64,000 nucleotides of DNA from NCBI RefSeq assembly GCF_024746815.1, contig NZ_CP080525.1, forward strand, positions 3,162,001 to 3,226,000, written 5' to 3'. Below the pieces are notes generated by a model. It was not told where the DNA came from and made no database searches. It saw only the letters and a program-made list of their open reading frames with translations. Each line of letters begins with the position of its first letter. Positions within the stretch are counted from its first letter, which is position 1. Source of the DNA: Mesorhizobium sp. AR07 (GTDB taxonomy: Bacteria > Pseudomonadota > Alphaproteobacteria > Rhizobiales > Rhizobiaceae). A program made the translations under genes and the position numbers. Positions 19,109-28,632 of this stretch are shown in pieces.

Positions 19109-21382
19109 TCACCCCCCGCCAAGGATATCGAGGATCGAGGTCTGCTTCTTCTTCAGGGGACCGCCAACATTGCCCGGCGGCACCGGATGCTTGATCGACG
19201 CGGTGGCAGCGTCGTCCTCCGGCATTGCAAGGCCGTCGGCATCGACCGTCTGGGCTGGACGCGCCGCACGGACCGGCGCAGGCGCCTGGGCGACTGGCGG
19301 AGCCGCCTGCGCGGCCGGCGCCTGCTGGCCAACGGACATGGACGGAACCGGCGGCGTGTTGTTTGCCGAAGGTATCTCGTCAGGCACGATTGTGTCGGCC
19401 GGTGTCGATTTCCAGGTGCCGGGCAGCGGCCGCACCGGCACGCCCTCATGCGCGGCGACCATGAATTCGTGCCAGGCCTGCGCCGGCAGCGCGCCGCCGG
19501 TGACCTTCTTCATCGGGCTGCCGTCGTCATTACCGAACCAGACACCGGTGGTGAGATTGGCGGTGTAGCCGACGAACCAGGCATCGCGCGAATTCTGGCT
19601 GGTGCCGGTCTTGCCAGCCGCAGGCCAGGCGAAAGCTGCTTTCCTGGCGGTGCCGGTCTCGACCGTACCGGTCATCATCGAGTTCATCATGCCGACGATC
19701 TCAGGCTTCACGACACGCGGCGCACTGCCGCCGCCGCTGTCGTAAAGCACTTTGCCGTCGACGGTGGTCACGCGGCGGATGAAATGGATGTCCGGCTTGT
19801 AGCCGCCATTGGCGAAGGGAACATAGGCCGAGGTCAGCTCCAGCGGCGTCACTTCCGAGGTGCCGAGCGCGATCGACGTGTTGGACTGCAGCTCGGACTG
19901 GATGCCCATGCGGTGTGCCGCTTCGACGACCGCGTTCGGCCCGACCTCCATGGTCAGCTGGGCCGCGACCGAATTCAGCGACTTCGCCAGTGCGGTGGCC
20001 AGCGTCACCTTGCCGAAATATTTGCCGCCGTAATTGTCGGGGGTCCAGTTGCCGATCTTGATCGGCGCATCGTTGCGCGTGCTGTCGGGCGTGCGGCCGG
20101 CTTCCAGCGCGGCCATATAGACGAACGGCTTGAACGCCGAGCCTGGCTGGCGGCGTGCTTCCGAAGCACGGTCGAACTGGCTGGTCGCATAGTCATAGCC
20201 GCCGACCATGGCGCGCACCGCACCGGAATCGTCGATCGACACCAGGGCGCCCTGGGTGACGTTGAGTTTCTTGCCGCTGTCGTCGATCAGCCGGCGGATC
20301 GATTGCTCGGCGAGCTTCTGCAGCGTCAGGTCGACAGTGCTGTCGACGATGATGTCGCCGCGCATGTCGCCGATCAGGTCAGGCAGTTCTTCCATGATGG
20401 TGTCGGCGACGTAGTTCTCCGAGCCGGTCCAGTAGGATGGCGCGCGCGTTGCCGGCGCGCTCATTGCGGTCTTCAGTTCCTTCTCGCTGATCTTGCCTTC
20501 GTCGCGCATGGCGGCAAGCACCAGCTGCGAACGTTCCTCGGCGGCCTTCGGATCGCGCGCCGGCGACAGCCGCGACGGCGCCTTCAACAGGCCGGCAAGC
20601 AGTGCGGCTTCCGACAGGGTGACGTCGCGCGCGCTTTTGCCGAAATAGCGGCGCGAAGCCGCTTCGACACCATAGGCGCCGGAGCCAAAATAGACCCGGT
20701 TGAGGTACATTTCGAGGATCTGGTCCTTGGTGTGCTTGTGCTCAAGCCACAGCGCCAGCAGCACCTCCTGCACCTTGCGTTCCAGCGTGCGGTCGGGCGT
20801 CAGGAACAGGTTCTTCGCCAATTGCTGGGTCAGCGTCGAACCGCCTTGCGAGAAATGCCCGCCAAGCAGATTGGTCACCATCGCGCGCGACAGGCCGATC
20901 GGGTCGACGCCGAAATGCGAGTAGAAGCGGCGGTCCTCGATGGCGATGACGGCCTCGGGGATATAGGGCGACATTTCGTGCAGGCCGACGGCTTCGCCGC
21001 CGCTCATGCCGCGATTGGCGAGCAACTGGCCATCGGCGGAGACGATCTTGATGTTGGGGGCGCGGTCGGGGATCGACCAGGTCGTCGCCGCCGGCATCTT
21101 GGCGCCGTAATAGACGACGATGCCGGCCACCGCGATGCCGCCCCAGATGGCGAGCACGAAGCACCAGTAGAACAGCCGGCCGAGCACGCCGAACAGGCCG
21201 CGCCGGCTTCTGCCGCGGCCGCCGCGCGACGATTTAGCCTTGGCTGGCTTGCGTTTGGCGGAGGCTTTGCGGTTGCTCGGCACGACGCGATCCTCTTCGT
21301 TCGCCGAAAGACCCGCCGAGGATCTCGCCTGCGGCGGCCCCTCGAAACTGGGTTCGATGCGGCTGTCTCTGCGGTTCGCCAT
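19109..21382 (-). CDS. Class A penicillin-binding protein (PBP1A type)
   Basis: Bifunctional peptidoglycan synthase of 757 aa. After a basic cytoplasmic N terminus and one membrane helix (LFYWCFVLAIWGGIAVAGIV region near residue 70), the GT51 glycosyltransferase domain has AVIAIEDRRFYSHFGVDPIG and GGSTLTQQLAKNLFL. The transpeptidase domain has the serine motif GSAFKPF, the SLNSVAAQ motif and KTGTSQ. The last about 100 residues are Pro/Ala-rich and probably disordered in the periplasm. No partner lipoprotein gene is seen; a 48-aa membrane protein gene lies about 190 bases upstream on the same strand. Confidence 0.93.
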   Translation of the reverse strand: MANRRDSRIEPSFEGPPQARSSAGLSANEEDRVVPSNRKASAKRKPAKAKSSRGGRGRSRRGLFGVLGRLFYWCFVLAIWGGIAVAGIVVYYGAKMPAATTWSIPDRAPNIKIVSADGQLLANRGMSGGEAVGLHEMSPYIPEAVIAIEDRRFYSHFGVDPIGLSRAMVTNLLGGHFSQGGSTLTQQLAKNLFLTPDRTLERKVQEVLLALWLEHKHTKDQILEMYLNRVYFGSGAYGVEAASRRYFGKSARDVTLSEAALLAGLLKAPSRLSPARDPKAAEERSQLVLAAMRDEGKISEKELKTAMSAPATRAPSYWTGSENYVADTIMEELPDLIGDMRGDIIVDSTVDLTLQKLAEQSIRRLIDDSGKKLNVTQGALVSIDDSGAVRAMVGGYDYATSQFDRASEARRQPGSAFKPFVYMAALEAGRTPDSTRNDAPIKIGNWTPDNYGGKYFGKVTLATALAKSLNSVAAQLTMEVGPNAVVEAAHRMGIQSELQSNTSIALGTSEVTPLELTSAYVPFANGGYKPDIHFIRRVTTVDGKVLYDSGGGSAPRVVKPEIVGMMNSMMTGTVETGTARKAAFAWPAAGKTGTSQNSRDAWFVGYTANLTTGVWFGNDDGSPMKKVTGGALPAQAWHEFMVAAHEGVPVRPLPGTWKSTPADTIVPDEIPSANNTPPVPSMSVGQQAPAAQAAPPVAQAPAPVRAARPAQTVDADGLAMPEDDAATASIKHPVPPGNVGGPLKKKQTSILDILGGG

Positions 21383-21572
21383 GCGCTGTGCTTGATATCC
21401 CCGATGCCTATGGCGTTCGGGTTGAAGAGTAGATGCGGCGGTTTAAAGGCGGGTTAAGTCGGGAAAAATCAAAGCAATGTGGATTCAATTGCTCGCGGAA
21501 CGGCCCGAACGGCGCATCTGCGCCGCCACGTGCCACGACAAGGCGACGAGGGTCGGCAGCTGTCAGATGCCG

Positions 21573-21719
21573 TCAGTTCTGCTGGATCGAGATGCCCTTG
21601 TCGTCGATCTTGAGCTCGACGCCCTGTGGTTTGGTCTGTTCGCGATAGACGTAGACACCGAGCGCGATGACCACGACGACGAGCGCGCCAATCAGGAGAT
21701 AGAGTGTGTTCTGCTTCAT
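21573..21719 (-). CDS. 48-aa single-pass membrane protein
   Basis: This short gene reads MKQNTLYLLIGALVVVVIA at its N terminus, a single hydrophobic helix, then a YREQTKPQGVELKIDDKGI periplasmic tail ending in QQN. The ATG at 21719 is followed by an open frame to the TGA at 21573-21575. The tail resembles small conserved Rhizobiales membrane proteins of unknown function. It begins 25 bases after the GlsB-type gene on the same strand, so the two are likely co-transcribed. Confidence 0.65.
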   Translation of the reverse strand: MKQNTLYLLIGALVVVVIALGVYVYREQTKPQGVELKIDDKGISIQQN

Positions 21720-21744
21720 GGCGCGCTCTTTCGGTTGTCGAGCG

Positions 21745-21999
21745 TCAAGCTCGCTTCAGGACCTTGACCAGCACCAAAAGGATGATGGCGCCGATCGTGG
21801 CGTGGATGATTGCGGCGAGAATGCCGCCGCCGATGGAGAAACCGATCCGCGGGAACAACCAGCCGGCGATGAACGCACCGACGATGCCCACGATGATGTT
21901 GCCGACCAGGCCGAAGCCGAAGCCGGACACGATGAGACCGGCGAGCCAGCCGGCGATGGCACCAATGATGATGAAGACGAGCAGGCTTTCGACACCCAT
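21745..21999 (-). CDS. GlsB/YeaQ/YmgE family stress-response membrane protein
   Basis: An 84-aa, glycine-rich, three-helix membrane protein. The pattern IIGAIAGWLAGLIVSGFG followed by GNIIVGIVGAFIAGWLF and GFSIGGGILAAIIHATIGA is the transglycosylase-associated (GlsB/YeaQ) family. Such proteins are induced by general stress but their activity is not established. GAGGAA lies just upstream of the ATG. Confidence 0.88.
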   Translation of the reverse strand: MGVESLLVFIIIGAIAGWLAGLIVSGFGFGLVGNIIVGIVGAFIAGWLFPRIGFSIGGGILAAIIHATIGAIILLVLVKVLKRA

Positions 22000-22109
22000 A
22001 GCGATTTCCTCCGAGCAAGAGGGCGACGGCGGAGCGGAAAGCTCCGAATCGGCCTCGATATCAACGGCTTCAGGCTATTCGAAAGCAGCTGGCGTCGCCA
22101 GCGGCGCCC

Positions 22110-22313
22110 TCATTGGTCATCGTCGTCGCTTGCGGCGGGCCGCCAGCTGGTCGGCTCGACTTTCTTTTGCGTGTGGCTGTCGGTGTAGACCCACCAGCCG
22201 CCGTCGCGATATTGCGCGATGGATTCGTTGATGACGCCGTCGCTGTCCTTCCAGGTAACCGAGACCTTGGAACCGTCGGTCGGCGCGGTCGCTATCGGCT
22301 TTCTGTCCGCCAT
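22110..22313 (-). CDS. Small conserved-looking protein (67 aa), unknown function
   Basis: A 67-aa soluble protein starting MADRKPIATAPTDGSKVSVTW and ending in an acidic SDDDDQ tail, with a WWVYTDSHTQKK segment near the middle. The opening IATAPTDG pattern resembles DUF551-like or phage-type small proteins (PMRTAPKDG-type), but the match is weak. It stands between the GlsB-type gene and the RNase D gene on the same strand. Codon usage fits its neighbours. Confidence 0.6.
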   Translation of the reverse strand: MADRKPIATAPTDGSKVSVTWKDSDGVINESIAQYRDGGWWVYTDSHTQKKVEPTSWRPAASDDDDQ

Positions 22314-22394
22314 GTCATCCCCCTTTGAGCCGACAGAACGCTGCGGCCCGCATCTGGTTCCAAACTGGCCGACAGCAGATCGTCGCCGGGGCCG

Positions 22395-23015
<621 letters not shown>

Positions 23016-23037
23016 TGTCTTCTCCGGTCGAACCTTG

Positions 23038-23064
23038 GGCGCCCCTTGACTGGCAAGGGGCGCC
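23038..23064. terminator. Perfect 11-bp hairpin between the M20 peptidase and RNase D genes
   Basis: GGCGCCCCTTG (23038-23048) pairs with CAAGGGGCGCC (23054-23064) around a 5-base loop. It lies after the stop of the minus-strand peptidase gene and 23 bases before the RNase D start. No U-tract follows, so it may be a weak terminator or processing hairpin. Confidence 0.45.
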
Positions 23065-23140
23065 GCCGCGCTTTGATTTCGTGGCCCGTCCTCGCCGTGA
23101 TCCGCTGAAAAATCAACAGGAAAACGAGGGTCCCGCCGCT

Positions 23141-24526
23141 TCAGCGCGTCAGCGCCTCCAGAATCCGTGCCCACGAGCGCTGGCCCTTGTGGAAGGAAGA
23201 GAGCTCGTATTTCTCGTTGGGCGAGTGGATGCGGTCATCGTCGAGGCCGAAGCCGACCAGCAGCGATTCCATGCCGAGATAGGTCTGGAAGTCGCCAACC
23301 ACCGGTATCGAGCCGCCGCTTCCCGTCGTCACCGCCGGCTTCGGCCATTCGTCGGACAGCGCATTCTTGGCCTTGGCCAGGAACGGCGAGTCGTAGGAAA
23401 GCTGGATTGCCGGCGAGCCGCCATGCGGGTGGAATTCGACCGAACAGTCGGCCGGAATGCGCTCCTTGACGAATTTCTGGAAGGCGGCGCGGATTTTTTT
23501 CGGGTCCTGCTTGTGGACCAGGCGGAAAGACACTTTCGCCGAGGCTTCCGCCGCGATCACCGTCTTGAAGCCCTTCCCGGTATAGCCGCCGATGATGCCG
23601 TTGAACTCGGCCGTCGGCCGCGCCCAGGTCAATTCAAGCACCGAGCGGCCCTTTTCGCCGGACGGGATCGACAGGCCGACTGGCTCGAGGAACGTCTCGG
23701 CCGTCTCGCCGAGCGTCTCCCACGATTTCAGGATCTGCGACGGCGTTTCCTCGACGCCGTCATAGAAGCCGGGGATGGTGATATGGCCGTCCTTGTCGTG
23801 GATGTCGGCCAGGACCTTGGCCAGGATGCGGATCGGGTTGGCGGCGGCACCGCCATAAAGGCCGGAATGCAGGTCGCGGTCGGCGGCCTTCACCGTGATC
23901 TCCTCACCGACCAGGCCGCGCAATCCGACGCAGATCGAAGGCGTGTCGCGGTCCCACATGCCGGTATCGCAGACCAGCGCGAAATCGGCCTTGAGTTCGT
24001 CCGCATTGGCCTCGAGGAACGGCTTCAGCGACGGCGAGCCGGATTCCTCCTCGCCCTCGAACAGGATGGTGATGCGGCACGGCAGATTGCCGTGCACCTG
24101 CTTCCAGGCGCGGCACGCCTCGACGAAGGTCATCAACTGGCCCTTGTCGTCGGCCGAGCCGCGCCCGGTGATCACCTTGTGGCCGGGCTCGACCTCCTTG
24201 AGCGCGGGCGCGAACGGGTCGCTTTCCCACAATTCGATCGGATCGACCGGCTGCACGTCGTAATGGCCGTAAAACAGCACATGCGGCGAGCCTGCCGGCC
24301 CGTCATGATGCGCAACCACCATCGGGTGTCCGGGCGTGTCACGCACGCTGGCATCGAAGCCGATCAGCTTGAGCTCGGCCACCAGCCATTCCGCCGCCTT
24401 GCGGCAGTCGGCGGCATAGGCCGGATCGGTGGAGATCGACTTGATCCTGAGCAGGCCGAACAGGCGTTCGAGGCTCTGGTCGAGATTCTTGTCGAGACGG
24501 TCGAGGACGGGGGAAACTGCGGACAT
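23141..24526 (-). CDS. M20 family dipeptidase/metallopeptidase
   Basis: A 461-aa di-zinc exopeptidase. Metal ligands are readable in FYGHYDVQPVDP (His, near residue 87), GRGSADDKGQ (Asp, near 121), FEGEEESGSPS (catalytic and ligand Glu, near 156) and RIHSPNE (C-terminal His, near 435). The insertion dimerisation domain lies between. It resembles the CNDP/PepV-like dipeptidase branch. Nearest upstream element on the same strand is the candidate small RNA terminator, so it has its own promoter in 24527-24627. Confidence 0.88.
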   Translation of the reverse strand: MSAVSPVLDRLDKNLDQSLERLFGLLRIKSISTDPAYAADCRKAAEWLVAELKLIGFDASVRDTPGHPMVVAHHDGPAGSPHVLFYGHYDVQPVDPIELWESDPFAPALKEVEPGHKVITGRGSADDKGQLMTFVEACRAWKQVHGNLPCRITILFEGEEESGSPSLKPFLEANADELKADFALVCDTGMWDRDTPSICVGLRGLVGEEITVKAADRDLHSGLYGGAAANPIRILAKVLADIHDKDGHITIPGFYDGVEETPSQILKSWETLGETAETFLEPVGLSIPSGEKGRSVLELTWARPTAEFNGIIGGYTGKGFKTVIAAEASAKVSFRLVHKQDPKKIRAAFQKFVKERIPADCSVEFHPHGGSPAIQLSYDSPFLAKAKNALSDEWPKPAVTTGSGGSIPVVGDFQTYLGMESLLVGFGLDDDRIHSPNEKYELSSFHKGQRSWARILEALTR

Positions 24527-24626
24527 TGTTGCAAGCCTTTCGATTCAGAACCGGAACCGTAAAGGCAGGACAGGAAAACAAAAAGCCAGAGACGATTGGA
24601 CCACGGGCTGCGAATGCCTATCCGAG

Positions 24627-24775
24627 GCAAAAAAAGACCGCCGTGGTGGAGGGGGAACCACGGCGGCCTTCTACTCGAAACGATGCGGCAGCCCGGAGAG
24701 GGGGGATAGGCTGCCGCAGGTGTCCGGGATAGGCGGGGGACGGGCCTTGCTCCGGACTCGGCGAAAACTGCCGAT
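24627..24775 (-). ncRNA. Candidate trans-acting small RNA beside polA (alpha-r7-like by position)
   Basis: On the minus strand three stems follow each other: GTCCGG/CCGGAC (24757-24752 with 24727-24722), a perfect 10-bp stem (24718-24709 with 24693-24684), and a perfect 10-bp stem (24666-24657 with 24647-24638), the last followed by a 7-base U run (24635-24629). All three loops are C-rich, with CCCCC and CCUCUCC or CCCCUCC tracts that could pair with Shine-Dalgarno sequences. A CTTGAA -35-like box (24811-24806) stands about 35 bases before the proposed start. From memory, the rhizobial alpha-r7 family (Smr7C) is encoded next to polA and has a similar size; the assignment is not proved. Confidence 0.6.
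24638..24666 (-). terminator. Intrinsic terminator of the candidate small RNA
   Basis: A 10-bp perfect GC-rich stem (CCGCCGTGGT with ACCACGGCGG) with a 9-base loop is followed on the minus strand by seven U residues (24635-24629). This is a textbook rho-independent terminator, and no protein gene on the minus strand ends near it. Confidence 0.8.
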
Positions 24776-24959
24776 GGCCTTTATCTGTGTCTTTGAACGT
24801 GGCGATTCAAGGGCACGAAAATTACACTTTTGTAACATGGGCGTGAGCAGGCCGGCCTGTCCCCAGTCTGTCAGGGTGTTGCCGGAACCAGTGGTCAACA
24901 CCGCCTTTGGGCAGCCTTTGGCATGGACCAAGCCGTCGCGCCGCGCTATCCCTGCCGAC

Positions 24960-27917
24960 ATGAAAAAAGGCGATCATCTCTTCCTTGTCGACGGCTCCGG
25001 CTACATCTTCCGTGCCTATCACGCGCTGCCACCGCTGACCCGCAAGTCCGACGGCCTGCCGGTCGGCGCCGTTTCCGGCTTCTGCAACATGCTGTGGAAG
25101 CTGATGCTGGATGCCCGCAATACCGATGTAGGCATTGTGCCGACGCATTTCGCCGTCATTTTTGACTATTCGTCGAAAACCTTCCGCAACGATCTCTATC
25201 CCGAATACAAGGCCAACCGCTCGGCGCCGCCGGAAGACCTGATCCCGCAATTCGGCCTGATCCGCCAAGCGACCAGGGCGTTCAACCTGCCTTGCGTCGA
25301 GATCGAGGGTTATGAGGCCGACGATCTCATCGCCACCTATGCGAGGCTCGCCCGCGAAGCGGGTGGCGACACCACGGTCATCTCCTCCGACAAGGACCTG
25401 ATGCAGTTGGTCGGCGCCACGGTCGGCATGTACGACCCGATGAAGGACCGCCAGATCGGCATCCCCGAGGTCATCGAGAAATGGGGCGTGCCGCCGGAAA
25501 AGATGGTCGACTTGCAGGCGCTGACCGGCGATTCCGTCGACAACGTGCCCGGCGTGCCCGGCATCGGGCCGAAGACGGCGGCGCAGCTGCTCGAACAGTT
25601 CGGCGACCTCGACACGCTGCTGGCCCGCGCCGGAGAGATCAAGCAGGACAAAAGACGTGAATCGATTATCGCCAACGCCGACAAGGCACGCATTTCGCGC
25701 CAGTTGGTGACGCTGAAGGACGACGTGCCGGTGGCCGAAGGACTGGACGACTTCGTCCTGCACGCGCCGGACGGGCCGAAGCTGATCGGCTTCCTCAAGA
25801 CCATGGAGTTCACCTCGCTGACCCGGCGCGTCGCGGAAGCGACGGGAACCGAGGCCGGTGACGTCCAGGCTGTGGCGGTGACGGTCGAGCGCGCCGATCA
25901 TGCGCATGGGCCTGATGTCGGCGCCGGCGCTGCTGTCGAGGCGCGATCCGCAAGGGCCGGCGAAAACGGCGCGGCAAGCCAGGCACCGGCCGCGGAGAAG
26001 CCCAGCAGCGGCGATACGCCGTCCCTGCTCGCGGCGTTGCGGCTGGAGAGCGCGGCCACCCGCAAGATCGATACGTCAACCTATCACTGCATCCGCGATG
26101 TCGCGACTTTGAAAGCCTGGGTCGCGGAGGCAAAGGAGACCGGCCTTGTCGCTTTCGACGTCAGGGCGACGTCGGCCGATCCGATGCAGGCCGAATTGAT
26201 CGGCATGTCCATCGCTACGGCGCCCGGACGCGCCGCCTACATTCCTTTTGCCCACAAGAGCGGCAACGGTGATCTGCTCGGCGGCGGCATGCTCGAAAAC
26301 CAGATCGAGCTTCGCGAGGCGCTGGCGATGCTCAAACCGCTGCTTGAGGACAAGTCGGTTCTCAAGATCGCGCAGAACCTGAAATACGATCTCGTCATCA
26401 TGAGCCGTTACGGCATCGATGTCGCGCCGTTCGACGACACCATGCTGATCTCCTATGTGCTCGATGCTGGCACCCCCCATGGTCACGGCATGGACGCGCT
26501 CGCCGAAAAATGGCTTGGCCACACCCCACTCCAGCTCAAGGACGTGACCGGTTCCGGCAAAAGCTCTGTCGGTTTCGATCAGGTCGACATCGACAAGGCG
26601 ACCGCTCACGCCGCCGAAGACGCCGATGTGGCACTGCGGCTGTGGCTGGTGCTGAAGCCGAGACTTGCCGCCAAGGGCCTGGTTTCGGTCTATGAACGGC
26701 TAGAGCGGCCGCTGGTGCCAGTGCTGGCGCGCATGGAACAGCGCGGCATCTCGGTCGACCGGCAGATCCTGTCGCGGCTCTCGGGCGAACTGGCGCAGGG
26801 CGCCGCGCGCCTGGAAGAGGAAATCTACCTGCTCATCGGCGAGCGCATCAACATCGGCTCGCCCAAGCAGCTTGGCGACATATTGTTTGGCCGCATGGGG
26901 CTGCCCGGAGGATCGAAGACCAAGACCGGCCAGTGGTCGACCTCGGCCCAGCTTCTCGAGGATCTCGCCGCCGAAGGCCATGAACTGCCGCGCAAGATCG
27001 TCGACTGGCGCCAGCTGACCAAGCTGAAATCGACCTATACCGATGCGCTGCCCGGCTTCATCCATCTCGATACCAGGCGCGTCCACACCTCCTACGCGCT
27101 GGCGGCGACAACCACGGGCCGGCTATCGTCCTCCGATCCGAACCTGCAGAACATTCCGGTGCGCACCGCCGAAGGCCGCAAGATCAGGACCGCCTTCATC
27201 GCCGACAAGGGCAACCGGCTGGTGTCGGCCGACTACAGCCAGATCGAGTTGCGGGTGCTCGCCCATGTCGCCGAAATCCCGCAACTGCGGCAGGCCTTTG
27301 CCGACGGCGCCGACATCCATGCCATCACCGCCTCGGAAATGTTCAACGTGCCCGTGGAAGGCATGCCTTCGGAAGTCCGCCGCCGCGCCAAGGCGATCAA
27401 TTTCGGCATCATCTACGGCATTTCCGCCTTCGGCCTCGCCAACCAGCTGTCGATCCCGCGCGAGGAAGCGAGCAATTACATCAAGAAATACTTCGAGCGC
27501 TTCCCCGGCATCCGCGACTATATCGAAGAGACCAAGGCCTATGCCCGCGAGCACGGCTTCGTCGAAACGATCTTCGGCCGCCGCATCCACTATCCGGATA
27601 TCCGCTCGTCGAACCCGTCGCTCCGCGCCTTCAACGAGCGCGCCTCGATCAATGCCCGCCTGCAAGGCACCGCCGCCGACATCATCCGCCGCGCCATGGT
27701 GCGCATGGACGAGGCGCTGGAAAAGGCGAAGCTTTCGGCCCGCATGCTGCTGCAGGTACACGATGAACTGGTCTTCGAGACGGTGGAAGCTGAAGTGGAC
27801 GCGACGATCCCGGTCGTGCGCCATGTCATGGAAAACGCGGCGATGCCGGCTGTATCGATGTCGGTGCCGCTGCATGTCGACGTCCGCGCCGCCAACAACT
27901 GGGACGAGGCGCACTAG
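24960..27917 (+). CDS. polA: DNA polymerase I
   Basis: A 985-aa repair and Okazaki-fragment processing polymerase. The N-terminal 5'-3' exonuclease (about 1-290) starts LFLVDGSGYIFRAYHALPPL and includes YEADDLIATYA. The polymerase domain has motif A DYSQIELRVLAH, motif B RRRAKAINFGIIYG and motif C LLQVHDELVFE. The 3'-5' exonuclease domain keeps three metal-binding Asp positions (AFD, LKYD and AAEDAD), but the first motif reads FDVRAT where the family has FDTET, so the Glu of the Asp-x-Glu pair is replaced by Arg. Proofreading may be weak or absent. The start at 24960 gives MKKGDHLFLVDG; upstream frame is not protein-like. Confidence 0.95.
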   Translation: MKKGDHLFLVDGSGYIFRAYHALPPLTRKSDGLPVGAVSGFCNMLWKLMLDARNTDVGIVPTHFAVIFDYSSKTFRNDLYPEYKANRSAPPEDLIPQFGLIRQATRAFNLPCVEIEGYEADDLIATYARLAREAGGDTTVISSDKDLMQLVGATVGMYDPMKDRQIGIPEVIEKWGVPPEKMVDLQALTGDSVDNVPGVPGIGPKTAAQLLEQFGDLDTLLARAGEIKQDKRRESIIANADKARISRQLVTLKDDVPVAEGLDDFVLHAPDGPKLIGFLKTMEFTSLTRRVAEATGTEAGDVQAVAVTVERADHAHGPDVGAGAAVEARSARAGENGAASQAPAAEKPSSGDTPSLLAALRLESAATRKIDTSTYHCIRDVATLKAWVAEAKETGLVAFDVRATSADPMQAELIGMSIATAPGRAAYIPFAHKSGNGDLLGGGMLENQIELREALAMLKPLLEDKSVLKIAQNLKYDLVIMSRYGIDVAPFDDTMLISYVLDAGTPHGHGMDALAEKWLGHTPLQLKDVTGSGKSSVGFDQVDIDKATAHAAEDADVALRLWLVLKPRLAAKGLVSVYERLERPLVPVLARMEQRGISVDRQILSRLSGELAQGAARLEEEIYLLIGERINIGSPKQLGDILFGRMGLPGGSKTKTGQWSTSAQLLEDLAAEGHELPRKIVDWRQLTKLKSTYTDALPGFIHLDTRRVHTSYALAATTTGRLSSSDPNLQNIPVRTAEGRKIRTAFIADKGNRLVSADYSQIELRVLAHVAEIPQLRQAFADGADIHAITASEMFNVPVEGMPSEVRRRAKAINFGIIYGISAFGLANQLSIPREEASNYIKKYFERFPGIRDYIEETKAYAREHGFVETIFGRRIHYPDIRSSNPSLRAFNERASINARLQGTAADIIRRAMVRMDEALEKAKLSARMLLQVHDELVFETVEAEVDATIPVVRHVMENAAMPAVSMSVPLHVDVRAANNWDEAH

Positions 27918-27925
27918 CCTTGGTT

Positions 27926-27956
27926 CGTCATCCTCGGGCTTGACCCTAGGATGACG
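27926..27956. terminator. Convergent hairpin between polA and zur
   Basis: CGTCATCCT (27926-27934) and AGGATGACG (27948-27956) form a 9-bp perfect stem with a 13-base loop containing CGGGCTTGACCCT. The sequence type recurs as an extragenic palindrome in rhizobial genomes. It sits between the two convergent stops and probably terminates both. Confidence 0.55.
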
Positions 27957-27967
27957 ACGGGAGGCCT

Positions 27968-28372
27968 TCAGGCGGCCTGCGCCAGGCACTTCGCACACGT
28001 CCCGCGAAACTCGATCACCGCTTTCTTGGCGGCGAAGCCTGTCGAGCGCACCCATTCGTCCAGCCGGTGGTCGACATCGTGATCGGACATTTCGGTCACT
28101 TGCCCGCATGTGTCGCAGATGGCGAAAGCGGTCATCGAATGGCTGTGGTCGTGCGGCTCGGCGCAGGCGACGAAGGAATTGATGCTTTCCAGCCGGTGCA
28201 CGAAGCCGGATTTCACCAGCGTGTCGAGCGCGCGATAGACCTGTAACGGCGCGCGAAAACCTCGCTCGCGCAGTTGGTCGAGCAAGGTGTAGGCGCTGAG
28301 CGGCCCGCTGGCGGTCTCGAGTTTCTCGAGCACGCACAGCTGGTTCTTCGTCAGCACATCCCTTGCCGCCAT
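27968..28372 (-). CDS. zur: Fur family regulator, Zur-type
   Basis: A metal-responsive repressor of 134 aa. The winged helix (about residues 1-80) includes LTKNQLCVLEKLETA and RAPLQVYRALDTLVKSGFVHRLES. The dimerisation part has ECAEPHDHSHSMTAF-like His/Cys ligands (here CAEPHDHSHSMTAFAICDTC) and a terminal CAKCLAQ pair, giving two Cys-x-x-Cys groups for the structural zinc. This fits Zur better than Fur or Mur. Several ATGs lie close together (28423, 28390, 28372); I chose 28372, but 28390 is equally possible. The znuABC genes it would regulate are not in the window. Confidence 0.82.
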   Translation of the reverse strand: MAARDVLTKNQLCVLEKLETASGPLSAYTLLDQLRERGFRAPLQVYRALDTLVKSGFVHRLESINSFVACAEPHDHSHSMTAFAICDTCGQVTEMSDHDVDHRLDEWVRSTGFAAKKAVIEFRGTCAKCLAQAA

Positions 28373-28632
28373 GGTCCTGATCCAACTCATCTTGCGTCGA
28401 TTGCGCATCGTTTCCGAGCGCAAACGATCCCTGTCCCATCCAGATAGCGACGAACAGGGATTTTTGCTACTGTTTCCAACATCTCTGCCCGCAAGGCTGG
28501 CGAGGACCGCCTATCGTCGGACCGGAGCGGGCAACAGGCGGGTTGCTCGCCAATGCAACATTCAAAATACGGACAAAATCTTCGGCAAGAGTTGCCGTGC
28601 TTGGAAATTCGATCGGGCTTGGGGAAGCGATC

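Larger units (their letters stand above)
24527..24959. other. 433-base divergent intergenic region between M20 peptidase and polA
   Basis: No protein gene is visible. It contains three strong hairpins on the minus strand ending in a U-tract (annotated as a candidate small RNA), the start-proximal promoter of the peptidase on the left and the polA promoter on the right. Confidence 0.7.

Noticed and set aside
18197..21457. A 1086-codon open frame on the + strand
   Set aside because: It is the antisense shadow of the SDR and PBP1A genes, which show full domain motifs. Its translation is rich in Arg, His and Asp without any domain.
24527..24959. A riboswitch upstream of polA
   Set aside because: The hairpins and U-tract are on the opposite strand from polA, which fits an independent small RNA better.
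28441..28480. Hairpin ATCCCTGT/ACAGGGAT followed by a T run between zur and the Tat caspase gene
   Set aside because: The stem is only 8 bp with a long loop, and no + strand gene ends just before it, so I did not list it as a terminator.
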